DNA of 64,000 bases, from positions 1 through 64,000 of the forward strand of contig NZ_WHOS01000033.1 of NCBI RefSeq assembly GCF_013340935.1. Direction: 5' to 3'. Position 1 is the stretch's first letter. Each line of letters begins with the position of its first letter. This document shows, one piece after another, positions 43,299-53,202 of the stretch. The stretch is from Azospirillum melinis (lineage in GTDB: Bacteria; Pseudomonadota; Alphaproteobacteria; Azospirillales; Azospirillaceae). The translations under genes were made by a program, and so were the position numbers. The notes under the pieces are model-generated. The model did not search any database. It was given only the letters and a program-made list of their open reading frames with translations, and was not told the origin of the DNA.

Positions 43299-44054
43299 TC
43301 AAAGCGGCTTCGACTCGAACCATCCCACCCGTCCGATTCCCGGCAGTTTCACCGCAAGGTCCAGCGGGTCGATTCCGATGGTCAGTCCCAGCACATTCAG
43401 CTCAATGCCCTCCTCCAGAGCCAGCAGCAGGCCGGCGACGCCGAACAGGCTGATTTGCCAGCCGGTGCCGCTCGGCGCCCGCGCGAACACGCCGCGGCCC
43501 AGATAATCCTTGCCCAGTGCGGTCGATGGCAGGTCGAGCCGCAGTTCCGGCACGGCGCGGGCGACCCAGGCGGCGAAGGTGTTGCTGTTGGGGCCGGGCC
43601 AGACGCGGTACTCGCCGGCATAGGGGTAGCCGGCGGCGGCCTTGGCGATCTTGGGAATGGCGGCTTCGGCGGCGGGGCCACGCAACTCCGCCAGCAGGGC
43701 GGGCTGCGCGCCGAACCAGCGGCCGTCGGGGTCGCGGTTGCTGACGGACACCACCGACAGGCCGCGATAGGCGCGCCAGCCGATCACCTCGTAGACCGTA
43801 TAGCTGCGGGCGCCGGCCGGTTTTACCGCGAACCAGGGATGCACGCCGAAGGCGCCGCGCCAGGACAGCACGCGGGCTGCATAAACCTGGACCACCGCCT
43901 CCGGCGTCACCGCCGCATCGGGGGCGAGGCCGACCGGGCTGCGGTCGATGCGGCTCCAGTCGACGGCCGTCGGGACCGCGCCGGAGGCAAGCAGGAACAC
44001 CGGCCCGGCCAGCAGCAGGACCAGCGTCAACAGAAATGCCAGCAACACCCTCAC
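43299..44054 (-). CDS. DUF3750 family protein
   Basis: A 251-residue protein with one N-terminal signal anchor (LLAFLLTLVLLLAGPVFLL). The body fits the DUF3750 family: RVLSWRGAFGVHPWFAVKP, SYTVYEVIGWRAYRG, PYAGEYRVWPGPNSNTF and GLEIGIDPL-like LGLTIGIDPLDLAVKLPG. Envelope-located, function unknown. First backbone gene after the island; 111 bp downstream of cysE. Confidence 0.85.
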   Translation of the reverse strand: MRVLLAFLLTLVLLLAGPVFLLASGAVPTAVDWSRIDRSPVGLAPDAAVTPEAVVQVYAARVLSWRGAFGVHPWFAVKPAGARSYTVYEVIGWRAYRGLSVVSVSNRDPDGRWFGAQPALLAELRGPAAEAAIPKIAKAAAGYPYAGEYRVWPGPNSNTFAAWVARAVPELRLDLPSTALGKDYLGRGVFARAPSGTGWQISLFGVAGLLLALEEGIELNVLGLTIGIDPLDLAVKLPGIGRVGWFESKPL

Positions 44055-44165
44055 TGCCCTCGCGCCCTGCCCCAGCTCCGGACCACATGCCCGCCTCCCT
44101 CCATATAGGCACAGCGAAGCGGGATTTCCGGTGACAGCAGAGGGACGGAGCGCGGGAGAGGCAGG

Positions 44166-45002
44166 TCAGATGCTGTAGTCGCCCTGTTGCAGGCTCTGGT
44201 CCATGGTGAGCGCCGGCGCCGGTTCGTCTCGGCACCAGCCGACCACCTTGGCCGGCACGCCGGCCACCGTGGCGCAGCCGGGAACGTCCTTCAGAACGAC
44301 ACTGCCGGCTCCGACCTTGGCATGGGCGCCGATGGTGATGTTGCCCAGCACCTTGGCCCCGGCCGACAGCAGAACGCCGTCTCGCACCTTCGGGTGGCGG
44401 TCGCCATGCTCCTTGCCGGTGCCGCCCAGCGTGACGTTCTGCAGGATCGACACGTCGTTGCCGATCACCGCCGTCTCGCCGATCACCACGCCGGTGCCGT
44501 GGTCGATGAACACGCCACGCCCGACCGGCACCGCCGGGTGGATGTCGACGGCGAAGGCTTCCGACACCCGGCTTTGCAGGAAATGGGCAAGGTCGTGCCG
44601 GCCGCCCCGCCACAGCCAGTGGGCGACGCGGTGCCATTGCAGGGCATGGTAGCCCTTGAAATAAAGGAAGGGCGTCAGGCAGCCGTCGGCGGCAGGGTCG
44701 CGCGCCAGGATGGCGGCAAGGTCGGCGGCGGCGGCCTCGACGATGGCCGGGTCGGCCTCCATCGCGTCGCGCACCACGGCGGCCAGCCGGTCCTCCGGCA
44801 TGGCGCGGTCGGCCAGCTTGCGCACCAGCAGGGCTGCCAGCGCCGGGCCGAAACCGTCGCGCGCCAGCACCGCGTCATAGAGGAAGGGAGCGAGGCCGCT
44901 CTCCTCCTCCGCCACTCGGACGGCATCGGCGCGCAGGCGGCGCCACAGCGACTGTTCGACCGTTTCGGCCGGCTCGCGCATCGTGACGTCCAGGCTGTCC
45001 AT
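44166..45002 (-). CDS. cysE: Serine O-acetyltransferase CysE
   Basis: Makes O-acetylserine for cysteine synthesis. The 278-residue protein has the helical N-terminal SATase domain (LWRRLRADAVRVAEEESGLA) and the left-handed beta-helix hexapeptide domain: FLQSRVSEAFAVDIHPAVPV, the catalytic HGTGVVIGETAVIGN, LGGTGKEHGDRHPKV and the C-terminal tail. The very C-terminus ends in Ile (DYSI), as in CysE proteins that bind cysteine synthase. Start ATG 45002 after AAAGGGTGG; longer starts have no site. Confidence 0.95.
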   Translation of the reverse strand: MDSLDVTMREPAETVEQSLWRRLRADAVRVAEEESGLAPFLYDAVLARDGFGPALAALLVRKLADRAMPEDRLAAVVRDAMEADPAIVEAAAADLAAILARDPAADGCLTPFLYFKGYHALQWHRVAHWLWRGGRHDLAHFLQSRVSEAFAVDIHPAVPVGRGVFIDHGTGVVIGETAVIGNDVSILQNVTLGGTGKEHGDRHPKVRDGVLLSAGAKVLGNITIGAHAKVGAGSVVLKDVPGCATVAGVPAKVVGWCRDEPAPALTMDQSLQQGDYSI

Positions 45003-45076
45003 CGCCACCACCCTTTCCCGCAAACCGGGCCCAAGCATTGAATCGGTCCGCATCCGCGCCACGGGACGCAAGGCTG

Positions 45077-46057
45077 TTACTGTGGTGAGACGCCCCCGGT
45101 CCGGTCAAGGCCGTTCCCGTCAACGCTGCCTCCCGTTCCGCCATCCGCATGGGCGCGGCGGAATGCCTGCGGCGACCGCCCCTCGCGCTTGGTGAAGAAG
45201 CGGGAGAAATAGGCCGGATCCTCGAACCCCAGGGCATAGCCGATCTCCGCCATGCCATGGCTGGTGTAGATCAGCGAGCGCCGCGCCTCCAGCATCAGCC
45301 GGGCATGCACCAGCTGCAGGGTCGACAGGCCGGTGACCCGGCGGCAGGCGGCGTTCAGCCGGCCCGGCGTGACGCCCAGCGCTGCGGCATAGCGCTCCAC
45401 CGGCCAATGCTGGCTGAACCGCTCGTCGACCATCGGCCGCAGCCGGGCGAGCAGCCTGAGGTCGGGCGACACCCCCTGCCCGTCGCGGTCCGCGCTGTCC
45501 CGCCGCCGGTCGGCCGCCAGCCGCGCGGCGGCGACCAGCAGCAGCATCACCTGCGCCGCGATGGCGCTGGCCCGGCCGACATGGTGGGCGCGGAACTCCC
45601 GCCTGATCTCGGCAAAGCAGCGGTCCAGCGCCGCCGCCCCGTCCGAGCCGGCCTCGAGGTTCCAGGCCTGCGGCAGGGCCGGGGCGTCGCGCAGCTCCGC
45701 CTCCGGTGCGGCCGCCAGCACGCCGGCCAGGAACCCCTCCGACATGGTCAGCACATGCCCGTCGGTGCCGGGATCGAAGCGGAAACCGTGCACCACCTGC
45801 GCCGGCACGACGATCAGCGCCGGGGCGCGGAACGCCACCTCCACCCCGTCCGCGGTCAGCCGCCCGCCGCCCTCCCCGACCAGCAGGGCATGGCTCAGCC
45901 CATCGTGGCGATGCGGACGGACCTCCCAATTGTACAAGCGCATCCGCTCCGGAATCGTCTCGATATGGACGAAGCGCAGCTCCGGCACCGCCGGCGGTTC
46001 GCCGTACAGCCAATAGCGGGGAATGGGTTCGGCGCTGTGGGCAAGCTGGGCGGACAT
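45077..46057 (-). CDS. pobR: AraC-family regulator, probable PobR of pobA
   Basis: A 326-residue regulator with an N-terminal cupin-like ligand domain (RPHRHDGLSHALLVGEGGG) and a C-terminal AraC DNA-binding domain (WPVERYAAALGVTPGRLNAA, GMAEIGYALGFEDPAYFSRFFTK). Divergent from pobA with a 161-bp gap holding a perfect palindrome, the standard layout of an AraC-type PobR that activates pobA with 4-hydroxybenzoate. The gene name is inferred from neighbourhood and family. Confidence 0.85.
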   Translation of the reverse strand: MSAQLAHSAEPIPRYWLYGEPPAVPELRFVHIETIPERMRLYNWEVRPHRHDGLSHALLVGEGGGRLTADGVEVAFRAPALIVVPAQVVHGFRFDPGTDGHVLTMSEGFLAGVLAAAPEAELRDAPALPQAWNLEAGSDGAAALDRCFAEIRREFRAHHVGRASAIAAQVMLLLVAAARLAADRRRDSADRDGQGVSPDLRLLARLRPMVDERFSQHWPVERYAAALGVTPGRLNAACRRVTGLSTLQLVHARLMLEARRSLIYTSHGMAEIGYALGFEDPAYFSRFFTKREGRSPQAFRRAHADGGTGGSVDGNGLDRTGGVSPQ

Positions 46058-46146
46058 CGCACGGGGCTCCGTCTGGCAGGCGTTGAAAAGTACAAGCCTT
46101 TCGCCGGTTCGTCTATGTCCGGCCCTCCCGCCCGGGAATAGCATGA

Positions 46147-47418
<1,272 letters not shown>

Positions 47419-47545
47419 GCGGGGCGCTATTGCCTTCCATCCCCCGAAAATCCGCCGCCGCCCCCTGGCCCTTGCCGCGGGTCCGCGCCATCATCCCCGT
47501 CATCCGACACCGACAGGAAAGCCCAACGCGATGAAGAGGGGCGCG

Positions 47546-47902
47546 ATGAAGCAGGTGATGTTCGTGGAACTCGGCATGGGGGTGGATCTGCACGGCCAGG
47601 ACGTGACCAAGGCCGCCGTCCGCGCCGTGCGCAACGCCATAGAGCGCAACTCGATGCCGGGCATGCGGGCGCTGGTGGACGGCGACACCAGCAAAATGCA
47701 GGTGCGCGTCCACCTCGCCGTGCCGGCCGATGCCGACCGGCTGGACCACGAGGCGGTGAAGGCCGTCTTCCCCTATGGCGCGGTCAGCATCCACGTTACC
47801 AGCGGCGGCATGCTGGCGCCGAGCGGCATCTTCCTGGCCGACAAGAACGACCGCAACGAGCAGATCTACGTCGTCAACGCGGCGGTGGAGGTGGGTATCT
47901 GA
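47546..47902 (+). CDS. Lin0512 family protein
   Basis: A 118-residue conserved protein: FVELGMGVDLHGQDVTKAA near the start, RNAIERNSMPGM, VRVHLAVPADADRLD and VHVTSGGML-like VSIHVTSGGMLAPSG. The family is widespread in bacteria and has no known function. I chose ATG 47546 because AGAGGGG lies upstream; ATG 47531 would add five residues. It lies 127 bp after pobA in the same direction, perhaps co-transcribed. Confidence 0.82.
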   Translation: MKQVMFVELGMGVDLHGQDVTKAAVRAVRNAIERNSMPGMRALVDGDTSKMQVRVHLAVPADADRLDHEAVKAVFPYGAVSIHVTSGGMLAPSGIFLADKNDRNEQIYVVNAAVEVGI

Positions 47903-47912
47903 ACCGGTGCCG

Positions 47913-48311
47913 TCAGCCGCGGCTGTTGCGCATCCCGGCGACGACGGCCAGATCCGGGCGGCGGCTCAGGTCACGGTAGGCATCGCTCTCGATTCCATAG
48001 GCGGCGACCCGCCCGGCGCCGTCATGATGCAGGCCCCAGCCATACTGCTTCACCAGCGGTGACGCCCGCAGACAGGCCTGCGGCTTGGCGAAGAGACGGT
48101 CGCGCGCCGCCTCGCGTTCTTCCGGCGGGATGCCGTTGCGGATCATGTAGACCTCCAGCAACAGATCGTCGCTGGTCAGGACGTAGGGCCGCCCCAGCAG
48201 CAGCGAGAGCTGCAGTTCGCCGACCGTGCCGGCCTTGGACGGAACGATGCCCGTCTGCGCCTTACCGTCAGCTGCGGCCGTGATGAAGGTATTGATGTAG
48301 TTCGTGGACAT
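47913..48311 (-). CDS. DUF6157 family protein
   Basis: A 132-residue soluble protein with the family pattern STNYINTFITAA at the N-terminus, LSLLLGRPYVLTSDDLLLE, the MIRNGIPPEER helix start and AYGIESDAYRDL at the end. Function unknown. Convergent with the Lin0512 gene and divergent from DUF2000, with 199 bp between. Confidence 0.75.
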   Translation of the reverse strand: MSTNYINTFITAAADGKAQTGIVPSKAGTVGELQLSLLLGRPYVLTSDDLLLEVYMIRNGIPPEEREAARDRLFAKPQACLRASPLVKQYGWGLHHDGAGRVAAYGIESDAYRDLSRRPDLAVVAGMRNSRG

Positions 48312-48510
48312 CCCGGCGCCCCAAGTAACCGCAAGAAGCACCTCCAGGCGGCGGTGCTGCCGGGACAGTGTAGGCGGTGCGGGCACCGGTTGCAGCCCTG
48401 CTTCACCCCTGCTCTCCTTCCGGCCCTGGGTAATTTCCTTCAATACCCGCCCCTGCCCGACCCGCAAAAATCCGCCGGCCCGACCTTGGTCCAACACAGG
48501 AAAAGCCGAC

Positions 48511-48921
48511 GTGACACGCTGCGCCTTCATCATCGACCATGCCCTGCCGCCGGGGCTGATCGCCAACACCGCCGCCGCCCTGTCGATGACGCTGGGAAAA
48601 CTGCGGCCCGATCTGGTCGGCTGCGACCTTCGGGATGCCGACGGCATCGGTCATCCCGGCATCACCACCATCGTGATGCCGATCCTGGTGTCCGATTCCG
48701 AAGGCCTGCGCGCGCTGCGCCGGCAGGCGGCGGAGCGGGAGGCCGAAGGGCTGGGCGTGATCGGCATGACCGACATCGCCCAGCGCGCCAAGAGCTACGA
48801 GGATTACAGCCGGCGCCTCGCCGCCGCCCGGCAGGAGGATCTGCGCTATCTCGGCCTCTGCCTGCACGGTCCGGCGGCGCTGGTGCGCTCGCTGACCGGC
48901 TCGCTGCCGCTGCTGAAATAG
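48511..48921 (+). CDS. DUF2000 family protein
   Basis: A 136-residue protein starting at GTG 48511. It has CAFIIDHALPPGLIANTAAA, SMTLGKLRPDLVG, TTIVMPILVSDSEGLRAL and GVIGMTDIAQRAKSYEDY. DUF2000 has a peptidyl-tRNA-hydrolase-II-like fold; its role is unknown. Eleven bp before the LysE gene, probably one unit. Confidence 0.85.
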   Translation: MTRCAFIIDHALPPGLIANTAAALSMTLGKLRPDLVGCDLRDADGIGHPGITTIVMPILVSDSEGLRALRRQAAEREAEGLGVIGMTDIAQRAKSYEDYSRRLAAARQEDLRYLGLCLHGPAALVRSLTGSLPLLK

Positions 48922-48931
48922 GACGGCGGCG

Positions 48932-49534
48932 ATGATGACGCTCTATTTGTCGATGGCCGGCTTCGCGCTGGCCGCCTCGATCTCCCCCGGCCCGGTCAAT
49001 GTGGTGGCGCTGTCCAGTGGCGTCTCCCACGGCCTGCGCGCCACCCTGCGCCATGTCGCCGGCGCCACGCTGGGGTTCGTCCTGCTGCTGGTGCTGGCCG
49101 GGCTCGGGCTGGCGGAACTGCTGCGCGGCTGGCCCGCCGCCGCCGCGCTCATCCGCTGGGCCGGCGTCACCTTCCTGCTGTGGATGGGCTGGACGCTGTG
49201 GAGAAGCGACAGCAGAAGCGGCGGCGGGATCGCCGACGCCGAGCCGCCCCCGGCGCCCTCCGTCCTGCAAGGCGCCGCCATGCAGTGGCTGAATCCCAAG
49301 GCCTGGGTCGCGGCGCTGGCCGGGGTCGGCGCCTATGCCGGAGACGATCCGGCTCGGCTCTGGATCTTCGCCGGGCTCTATTTCGTCATCTGCTTCCTGT
49401 CCGTCGCCTGCTGGGCCTATGCCGGCGCCCGGCTGCGCCATCTGCTGGCGGATGGGCGGCGGATGCGGCTGTTCAACCGCGCCATGGCCGCCCTGCTCGC
49501 GGCCAGCGCCGTCCATATCGGCATCGCCGCCTGA
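48932..49534 (+). CDS. LysE-family amino-acid exporter
   Basis: A 200-residue inner-membrane transporter with about six hydrophobic segments. The family motif SPGPVNVVALSSGVSHGLR follows the first helix, and GAAMQWLNPKAW lies before the later TMs. Typical substrates are basic or small neutral amino acids; the specificity cannot be read. Convergent with an AraC regulator (17 bp gap). Confidence 0.88.
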   Translation: MMTLYLSMAGFALAASISPGPVNVVALSSGVSHGLRATLRHVAGATLGFVLLLVLAGLGLAELLRGWPAAAALIRWAGVTFLLWMGWTLWRSDSRSGGGIADAEPPPAPSVLQGAAMQWLNPKAWVAALAGVGAYAGDDPARLWIFAGLYFVICFLSVACWAYAGARLRHLLADGRRMRLFNRAMAALLAASAVHIGIAA

Positions 49535-49550
49535 TTGCGCCGCCTGACCC

Positions 49551-50378
49551 TCACTCCCGGCGCATGTACTGGCCGGGCGTGGCGGCGACGTGGCGCTTGA
49601 AGGCCCGCTGGAAATGGGCCTGATCGGCGAAGCCGGCATCGAGCGCCACCTCCACGATCGGCCGGCCGCGCTGCAGCTCCCGCCGGCCGTACTGGATGCG
49701 GCGGTTGATCTGGTATGCGTGCGGGGTCAGCCCGTAGCGCGCCTTGAAGGACCGCACCAGATAGGAGGGCGACAATCCCGACACCTCGGCGATGTCGGCC
49801 AGCCGCAGCGGCTGCGTGCAGTGGGCGGAGATGAAGTCGGCGGCCCGGTCCAGCGCCGCATGCCCGCCGTCCTCATCGGCGGTGGACGCCACCCCGCCCA
49901 GCGCCTGCCGCAGCCCGGCGAAGAAGGACCGGGCCGCCTTCGCCCTCCGGGCACTGTCGGGCTCCGGATCGAACAGAACGCCGAACAGCCGGTCCAGCCG
50001 GCCGGCCAGTTCCGCATCGCGGCTCAGAGGCGGGGCGAAGGGCCGGAATACCGTTTCCCCCTCGACCGCCGCCAGCCACGCGGCATCGGCATACAGCATC
50101 CGATAGGACCAGGGCCGGCTGTCCAGCGGGTTGCAGGCATGGGCCTCGTCCGGGTTCATCAGCACGACGGTGCCCGCGGCAACCCGGTGGCACTCGGCGC
50201 CGATGCGGAAATCGCTGGCGCCGCCGGTGACCAGCCCGATGGAGAAGGTCGAATGGCTGTGCCAGCCGTAGCAGACCTCCTGCCCGTCCTCGATGCTGCG
50301 CGCCTCCAGATGCGGAAGTGCCGGGTCCCGCCAGAAGCGGTGACGATTCCCCAATGCATTCCCTGATGCGCGCGCCAT
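49551..50378 (-). CDS. AraC-family transcription regulator
   Basis: A 275-residue AraC regulator: N-terminal cupin sensing half (EVCYGWHSHSTFSIGLVTGG, VVLMNPDEAHACNPLD) and two C-terminal HTHs (LRLADIAEVSGLSPSYLVRS, IVEVALDAGFADQAHFQRAFK). This subgroup often sits next to LysE exporters and responds to amino acids; here it is convergent with the lysE gene. Start ATG 50378, moderately sure. Confidence 0.87.
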   Translation of the reverse strand: MARASGNALGNRHRFWRDPALPHLEARSIEDGQEVCYGWHSHSTFSIGLVTGGASDFRIGAECHRVAAGTVVLMNPDEAHACNPLDSRPWSYRMLYADAAWLAAVEGETVFRPFAPPLSRDAELAGRLDRLFGVLFDPEPDSARRAKAARSFFAGLRQALGGVASTADEDGGHAALDRAADFISAHCTQPLRLADIAEVSGLSPSYLVRSFKARYGLTPHAYQINRRIQYGRRELQRGRPIVEVALDAGFADQAHFQRAFKRHVAATPGQYMRRE

Positions 50379-50476
50379 GCCGGCCCTGCCCTGCCCCGGA
50401 GATGTCCAGGCGGCGATCTTATGGCAGGAGGCGCCCGGCCGCCATAAGGTCGCCGCCATCCGCTGACGTGGCGGTA

Positions 50477-51544
50477 TCAGCCCTTCGCGTCGCGCATCTT
50501 CGCCGGCGACATGCCGAACCAGCGGCGGAAGGCGCGGCTGAAGGCGCTGACCTCCGAATAGCCCAGCAACGCGCCGATGTCGGCGACCGGGACATGGCGC
50601 TGGCGGATATAGACCGCCGCCAGATCGCGCCGCACCCCCTCGACCAGATCGGAGAAGCTCAGCCCCTCGTCGGCCAGCCGGCGTTGCAGGGTCCAGCGGG
50701 CGATGCCCAACCGGTCGGCGATGTCCTCGACGTAAGTCGGGCCTTCCGGCAGCCGCGCCCGCACCTCCGCCTTCACCCGGTCGAGCAGCGGCGGCGTGCC
50801 GGTGCCGCGGGCGATGTCGATCAGCGTGCCGCACAGCCCGGTCAGCCGCGCCATATCACCGCCCGGCATGCGGCGGTCGAGATGGCGGTCGCGCAGCAGG
50901 ATGGCGTTGGTGGGCTGGCCGAAATGGGCCGGCGCGTCGAACAGCGATTCATGCTGGCGCCAGCCTTCCGGCTTGGGATGCTCGAAATGCACCTCCTCCG
51001 GCATCCACGCCGGCCCAAGGCAGGCGCGCACCACATTGGCGAACATGCCCATGGTCAGCTCGGCATCCTGCCGCCGCTCGACGATGCGGCCGTCGAGGAT
51101 GCGGTATTCCAGCCGCAGCAGCTCGCCCTCGCGGACGAAGCGCGTCTCGGTCGCCTGCTGGTGGAAAGGGAACAGCCGGGCCAGATGGTCGAGCGCCGCC
51201 CCCAAAGTCGGGGCGGCCAGTGCGATGGAGCCGATCAGCCCCAGCATCTCCGGCTGGAACTGGCGGCCGAACACCAGGCCGAAATTGTCGTTGCCGGTCT
51301 CCGCCGCCGCCACCTCCATCATCGCCACATAGGCACGGAGGTCGAGCGCCAGCGTCGGCTGGCCGAGCGCACGCTCCTCCACGCCTGCGCGGTGGAACAC
51401 CTGATCGGGGCAGCCGCCCTGGGCGGCGATGAAGTCCGACACCCCGCAGGCCGCGGCGGCCAGGATGTTGTGTTGCACAGTTCCTGTGCGGCTCCCGCCG
51501 GGCTGGCCGGCAGTTTGCCCAAGAGTCGGTCGGTGCGGCGTCAT
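50477..51544 (-). CDS. AraC-family regulator (OruR/ArgR-like type)
   Basis: A 355-residue regulator with the long N-terminal ligand domain of this AraC subgroup (LDLRAYVAMMEVAAAETGND, NFGLVFGRQFQPEMLGLIGS) and the C-terminal double HTH (YVEDIADRLGIARWTLQRRL, VADIGALLGYSEVSAFSRAF). The effector is unknown. No obvious target gene is adjacent: the HdeD-type gene upstream is on the same strand and appears to have its own hairpin. Confidence 0.87.
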   Translation of the reverse strand: MTPHRPTLGQTAGQPGGSRTGTVQHNILAAAACGVSDFIAAQGGCPDQVFHRAGVEERALGQPTLALDLRAYVAMMEVAAAETGNDNFGLVFGRQFQPEMLGLIGSIALAAPTLGAALDHLARLFPFHQQATETRFVREGELLRLEYRILDGRIVERRQDAELTMGMFANVVRACLGPAWMPEEVHFEHPKPEGWRQHESLFDAPAHFGQPTNAILLRDRHLDRRMPGGDMARLTGLCGTLIDIARGTGTPPLLDRVKAEVRARLPEGPTYVEDIADRLGIARWTLQRRLADEGLSFSDLVEGVRRDLAAVYIRQRHVPVADIGALLGYSEVSAFSRAFRRWFGMSPAKMRDAKG

Positions 51545-51655
51545 GACACAGCCCCTCGCAGCCGTTTTGCCGCAACGCAGCAAACATCGTGCCGGACTTC
51601 AGGCTGCCAGAGACTGTTTGCGCAGGGAATTGTACGATAGGCCAACGGTCAGGCC

Positions 51656-51675
51656 GGGGCGCTCAACAACGCCCC
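51656..51675 (-). terminator. Hairpin after the HdeD gene
   Basis: GGGGCG/CGCCCC 6-bp stem with an 8-base loop just past the HdeD stop on the minus strand. No T-run, so a weak call. Confidence 0.4.
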
Positions 51676-51677
51676 GC

Positions 51678-52343
51678 TCAAAGCGCCGCCGCCATCCCGC
51701 CGCCGGAACCTCCATTCGGGGCGCTGTTACCGCGATGGCAGTGCCGCAGGCGGAAGGCCGTCACCAGAGCCAGCACGCCGAAGGCGATCAGGTAGGCCGC
51801 GACACCCCAGGCGAGCGCCAGCAGGCCCAGCGCCGGCAGGATCCACATGCTGAGCCCGAACAGGATCGACAGCGCGCCGGCCACGCCCCAGGCCCATTTG
51901 CCGTGGGTGCGCTCCATCCGCCAGGCTCCCATCACCTCGGCGAAGCCGGTGATGACCGACCAGGCGGCGATCAGGAACACGAGCGCGAACAGGCTGGCGG
52001 CCGGCCACAGCGCGGCGACGATGCCGGCGATCAGGCTGACCACCCCCTCCAGGATGAAGGGCAGCGAGCGTTCATGGTGGCGGGAGGCGCGGAGGCCGGC
52101 CAGGATGGCGAAGACGCCGTCGAGCAGCAGATAAGCGGCGAAGGTCAGCGCCAGCGTCGCCACCGTCACCCCCGGCATCAGCAGCGCCAGCACCCCCAGC
52201 AGGATCGCCGCCGCCCCGCGCAGGGCCAGCGCCCACCAGTTGCGCGCCAGCACCCTGTTCATGCTGCGCAGGCGGCCCGCCGGTCCGGGCTGCGGATCGA
52301 ACTCCCGGTCGAGGCTGGACCGGTCCACCTGATCGTGGGACAT
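51678..52343 (-). CDS. HdeD-family membrane protein
   Basis: A 221-residue protein with six predicted membrane spans (ALRGAAAILLGVLALLMPGV, FILEGVVSLIAGIVAALWPA, GALSILFGLSMWILPALG). The repeated pattern matches the HdeD/DUF308 family, linked in enterobacteria to acid stress. The N-terminal ~28 residues are charged and cytosolic. The physiological role here is unknown. Confidence 0.87.
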   Translation of the reverse strand: MSHDQVDRSSLDREFDPQPGPAGRLRSMNRVLARNWWALALRGAAAILLGVLALLMPGVTVATLALTFAAYLLLDGVFAILAGLRASRHHERSLPFILEGVVSLIAGIVAALWPAASLFALVFLIAAWSVITGFAEVMGAWRMERTHGKWAWGVAGALSILFGLSMWILPALGLLALAWGVAAYLIAFGVLALVTAFRLRHCHRGNSAPNGGSGGGMAAAL

Positions 52344-52419
52344 GCAAAGCCTCCCGCTGCCACTCTGTGCAATGACAACAGGAAGCGAAGGGTTTTGTTG
52401 CCCGCCCGCGGCCGGCCGC

Positions 52420-53091
52420 TCAGTTGTTGCGGCCGAAGTCCGACCCGCGCGCCGGCTCCTTGAAATAGAACATCTCGCGGTCGAAGGTGACGTCGGTCCG
52501 CGGGTTCAGCAGGGCCACCTCGGTGGTCAGGCCCTGGGCGTCCAGCACCCGCCACTTGCGCAGCTGGAACGGCCGGTCCTCGAACACCAGGGTCAGGGTG
52601 CCCTTGCCGGCGTCCTTGGTCTCCAGCAGGCTGACCTCGATCACGCCGGGGGCCTGGAACACGTCGGTGACGGTGACGTCGCCCGACAGCCGGATGTTCT
52701 TGCGCAGGATGAAATCGGCCAGCGTCGAGCCGATGGGGGCGCTCGACTGCTGGCGCATCTCGCCGTCCCAATAGAAGACGAAGGTGCCGTCGGCGACGAT
52801 GAAGTCCTTCAGCGGCCGGTCATACTCCAGCCGCATCTTGCCCGGCCGCCACAGGGAGAAGGTGCCGGTCGCCTGCCGTCCGTTCGGCGCCACCTGCAGG
52901 AACTTCGATTGCAGGGTGGTGATACCGTTCAGATACTCCTCCACCTTGGCGACGACCGCCTGATCCTGCGCCGTCAGCGAGACGGGGGTGGCCGGCGCGG
53001 CGATGGCGGGCGGGGCGAAGGCGGCCGGCAGCGGGGCAATGAGGGCGGCGGACAGCAGGGCGGCGGAAAGGCGGCGAAGCACGGTCTTCAT
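52420..53091 (-). CDS. lolA: Outer-membrane lipoprotein carrier protein LolA
   Basis: Periplasmic chaperone that carries lipoproteins from LolCDE to the outer membrane. The 223-residue precursor has a signal peptide (LLSAALIAPLPAAFA, cut before ~32), then VVAKVEEYLNGITTLQSKFLQ, the TGTFSLWRPGKMRLEY strand and YDRPLKDFIVADG. Length is normal. Lies downstream of the ubiH-like gene on the same strand, with a hairpin in the 111-bp gap. Confidence 0.92.
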   Translation of the reverse strand: MKTVLRRLSAALLSAALIAPLPAAFAPPAIAAPATPVSLTAQDQAVVAKVEEYLNGITTLQSKFLQVAPNGRQATGTFSLWRPGKMRLEYDRPLKDFIVADGTFVFYWDGEMRQQSSAPIGSTLADFILRKNIRLSGDVTVTDVFQAPGVIEVSLLETKDAGKGTLTLVFEDRPFQLRKWRVLDAQGLTTEVALLNPRTDVTFDREMFYFKEPARGSDFGRNN

Positions 53092-53131
53092 CCTCGGTCG
53101 TTCGGAGCCCGGCTCCTTAACCGGCCGGTAT

Positions 53132-53152
53132 GGCGGACATAAGGTGTCCGCC
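53132..53152 (-). terminator. Hairpin between ubiH-like gene and lolA
   Basis: GGCGGACA pairs with TGTCCGCC (8 bp, 5-base loop). A likely 3' end of the ubiH-like transcript, without a T-run. Confidence 0.45.
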
Positions 53153-53202
53153 CCCCGCTGCCAAGGATTACCGGTGTCCGCTCTGAATGGCTGCTCAAAG
53201 AG

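Noticed and set aside
41394-43300. Second attachment site copying the tRNA-Phe 3' end
   Set aside because: I looked for the CCTGGGCACCA-type end and found no copy at the right side of the island.
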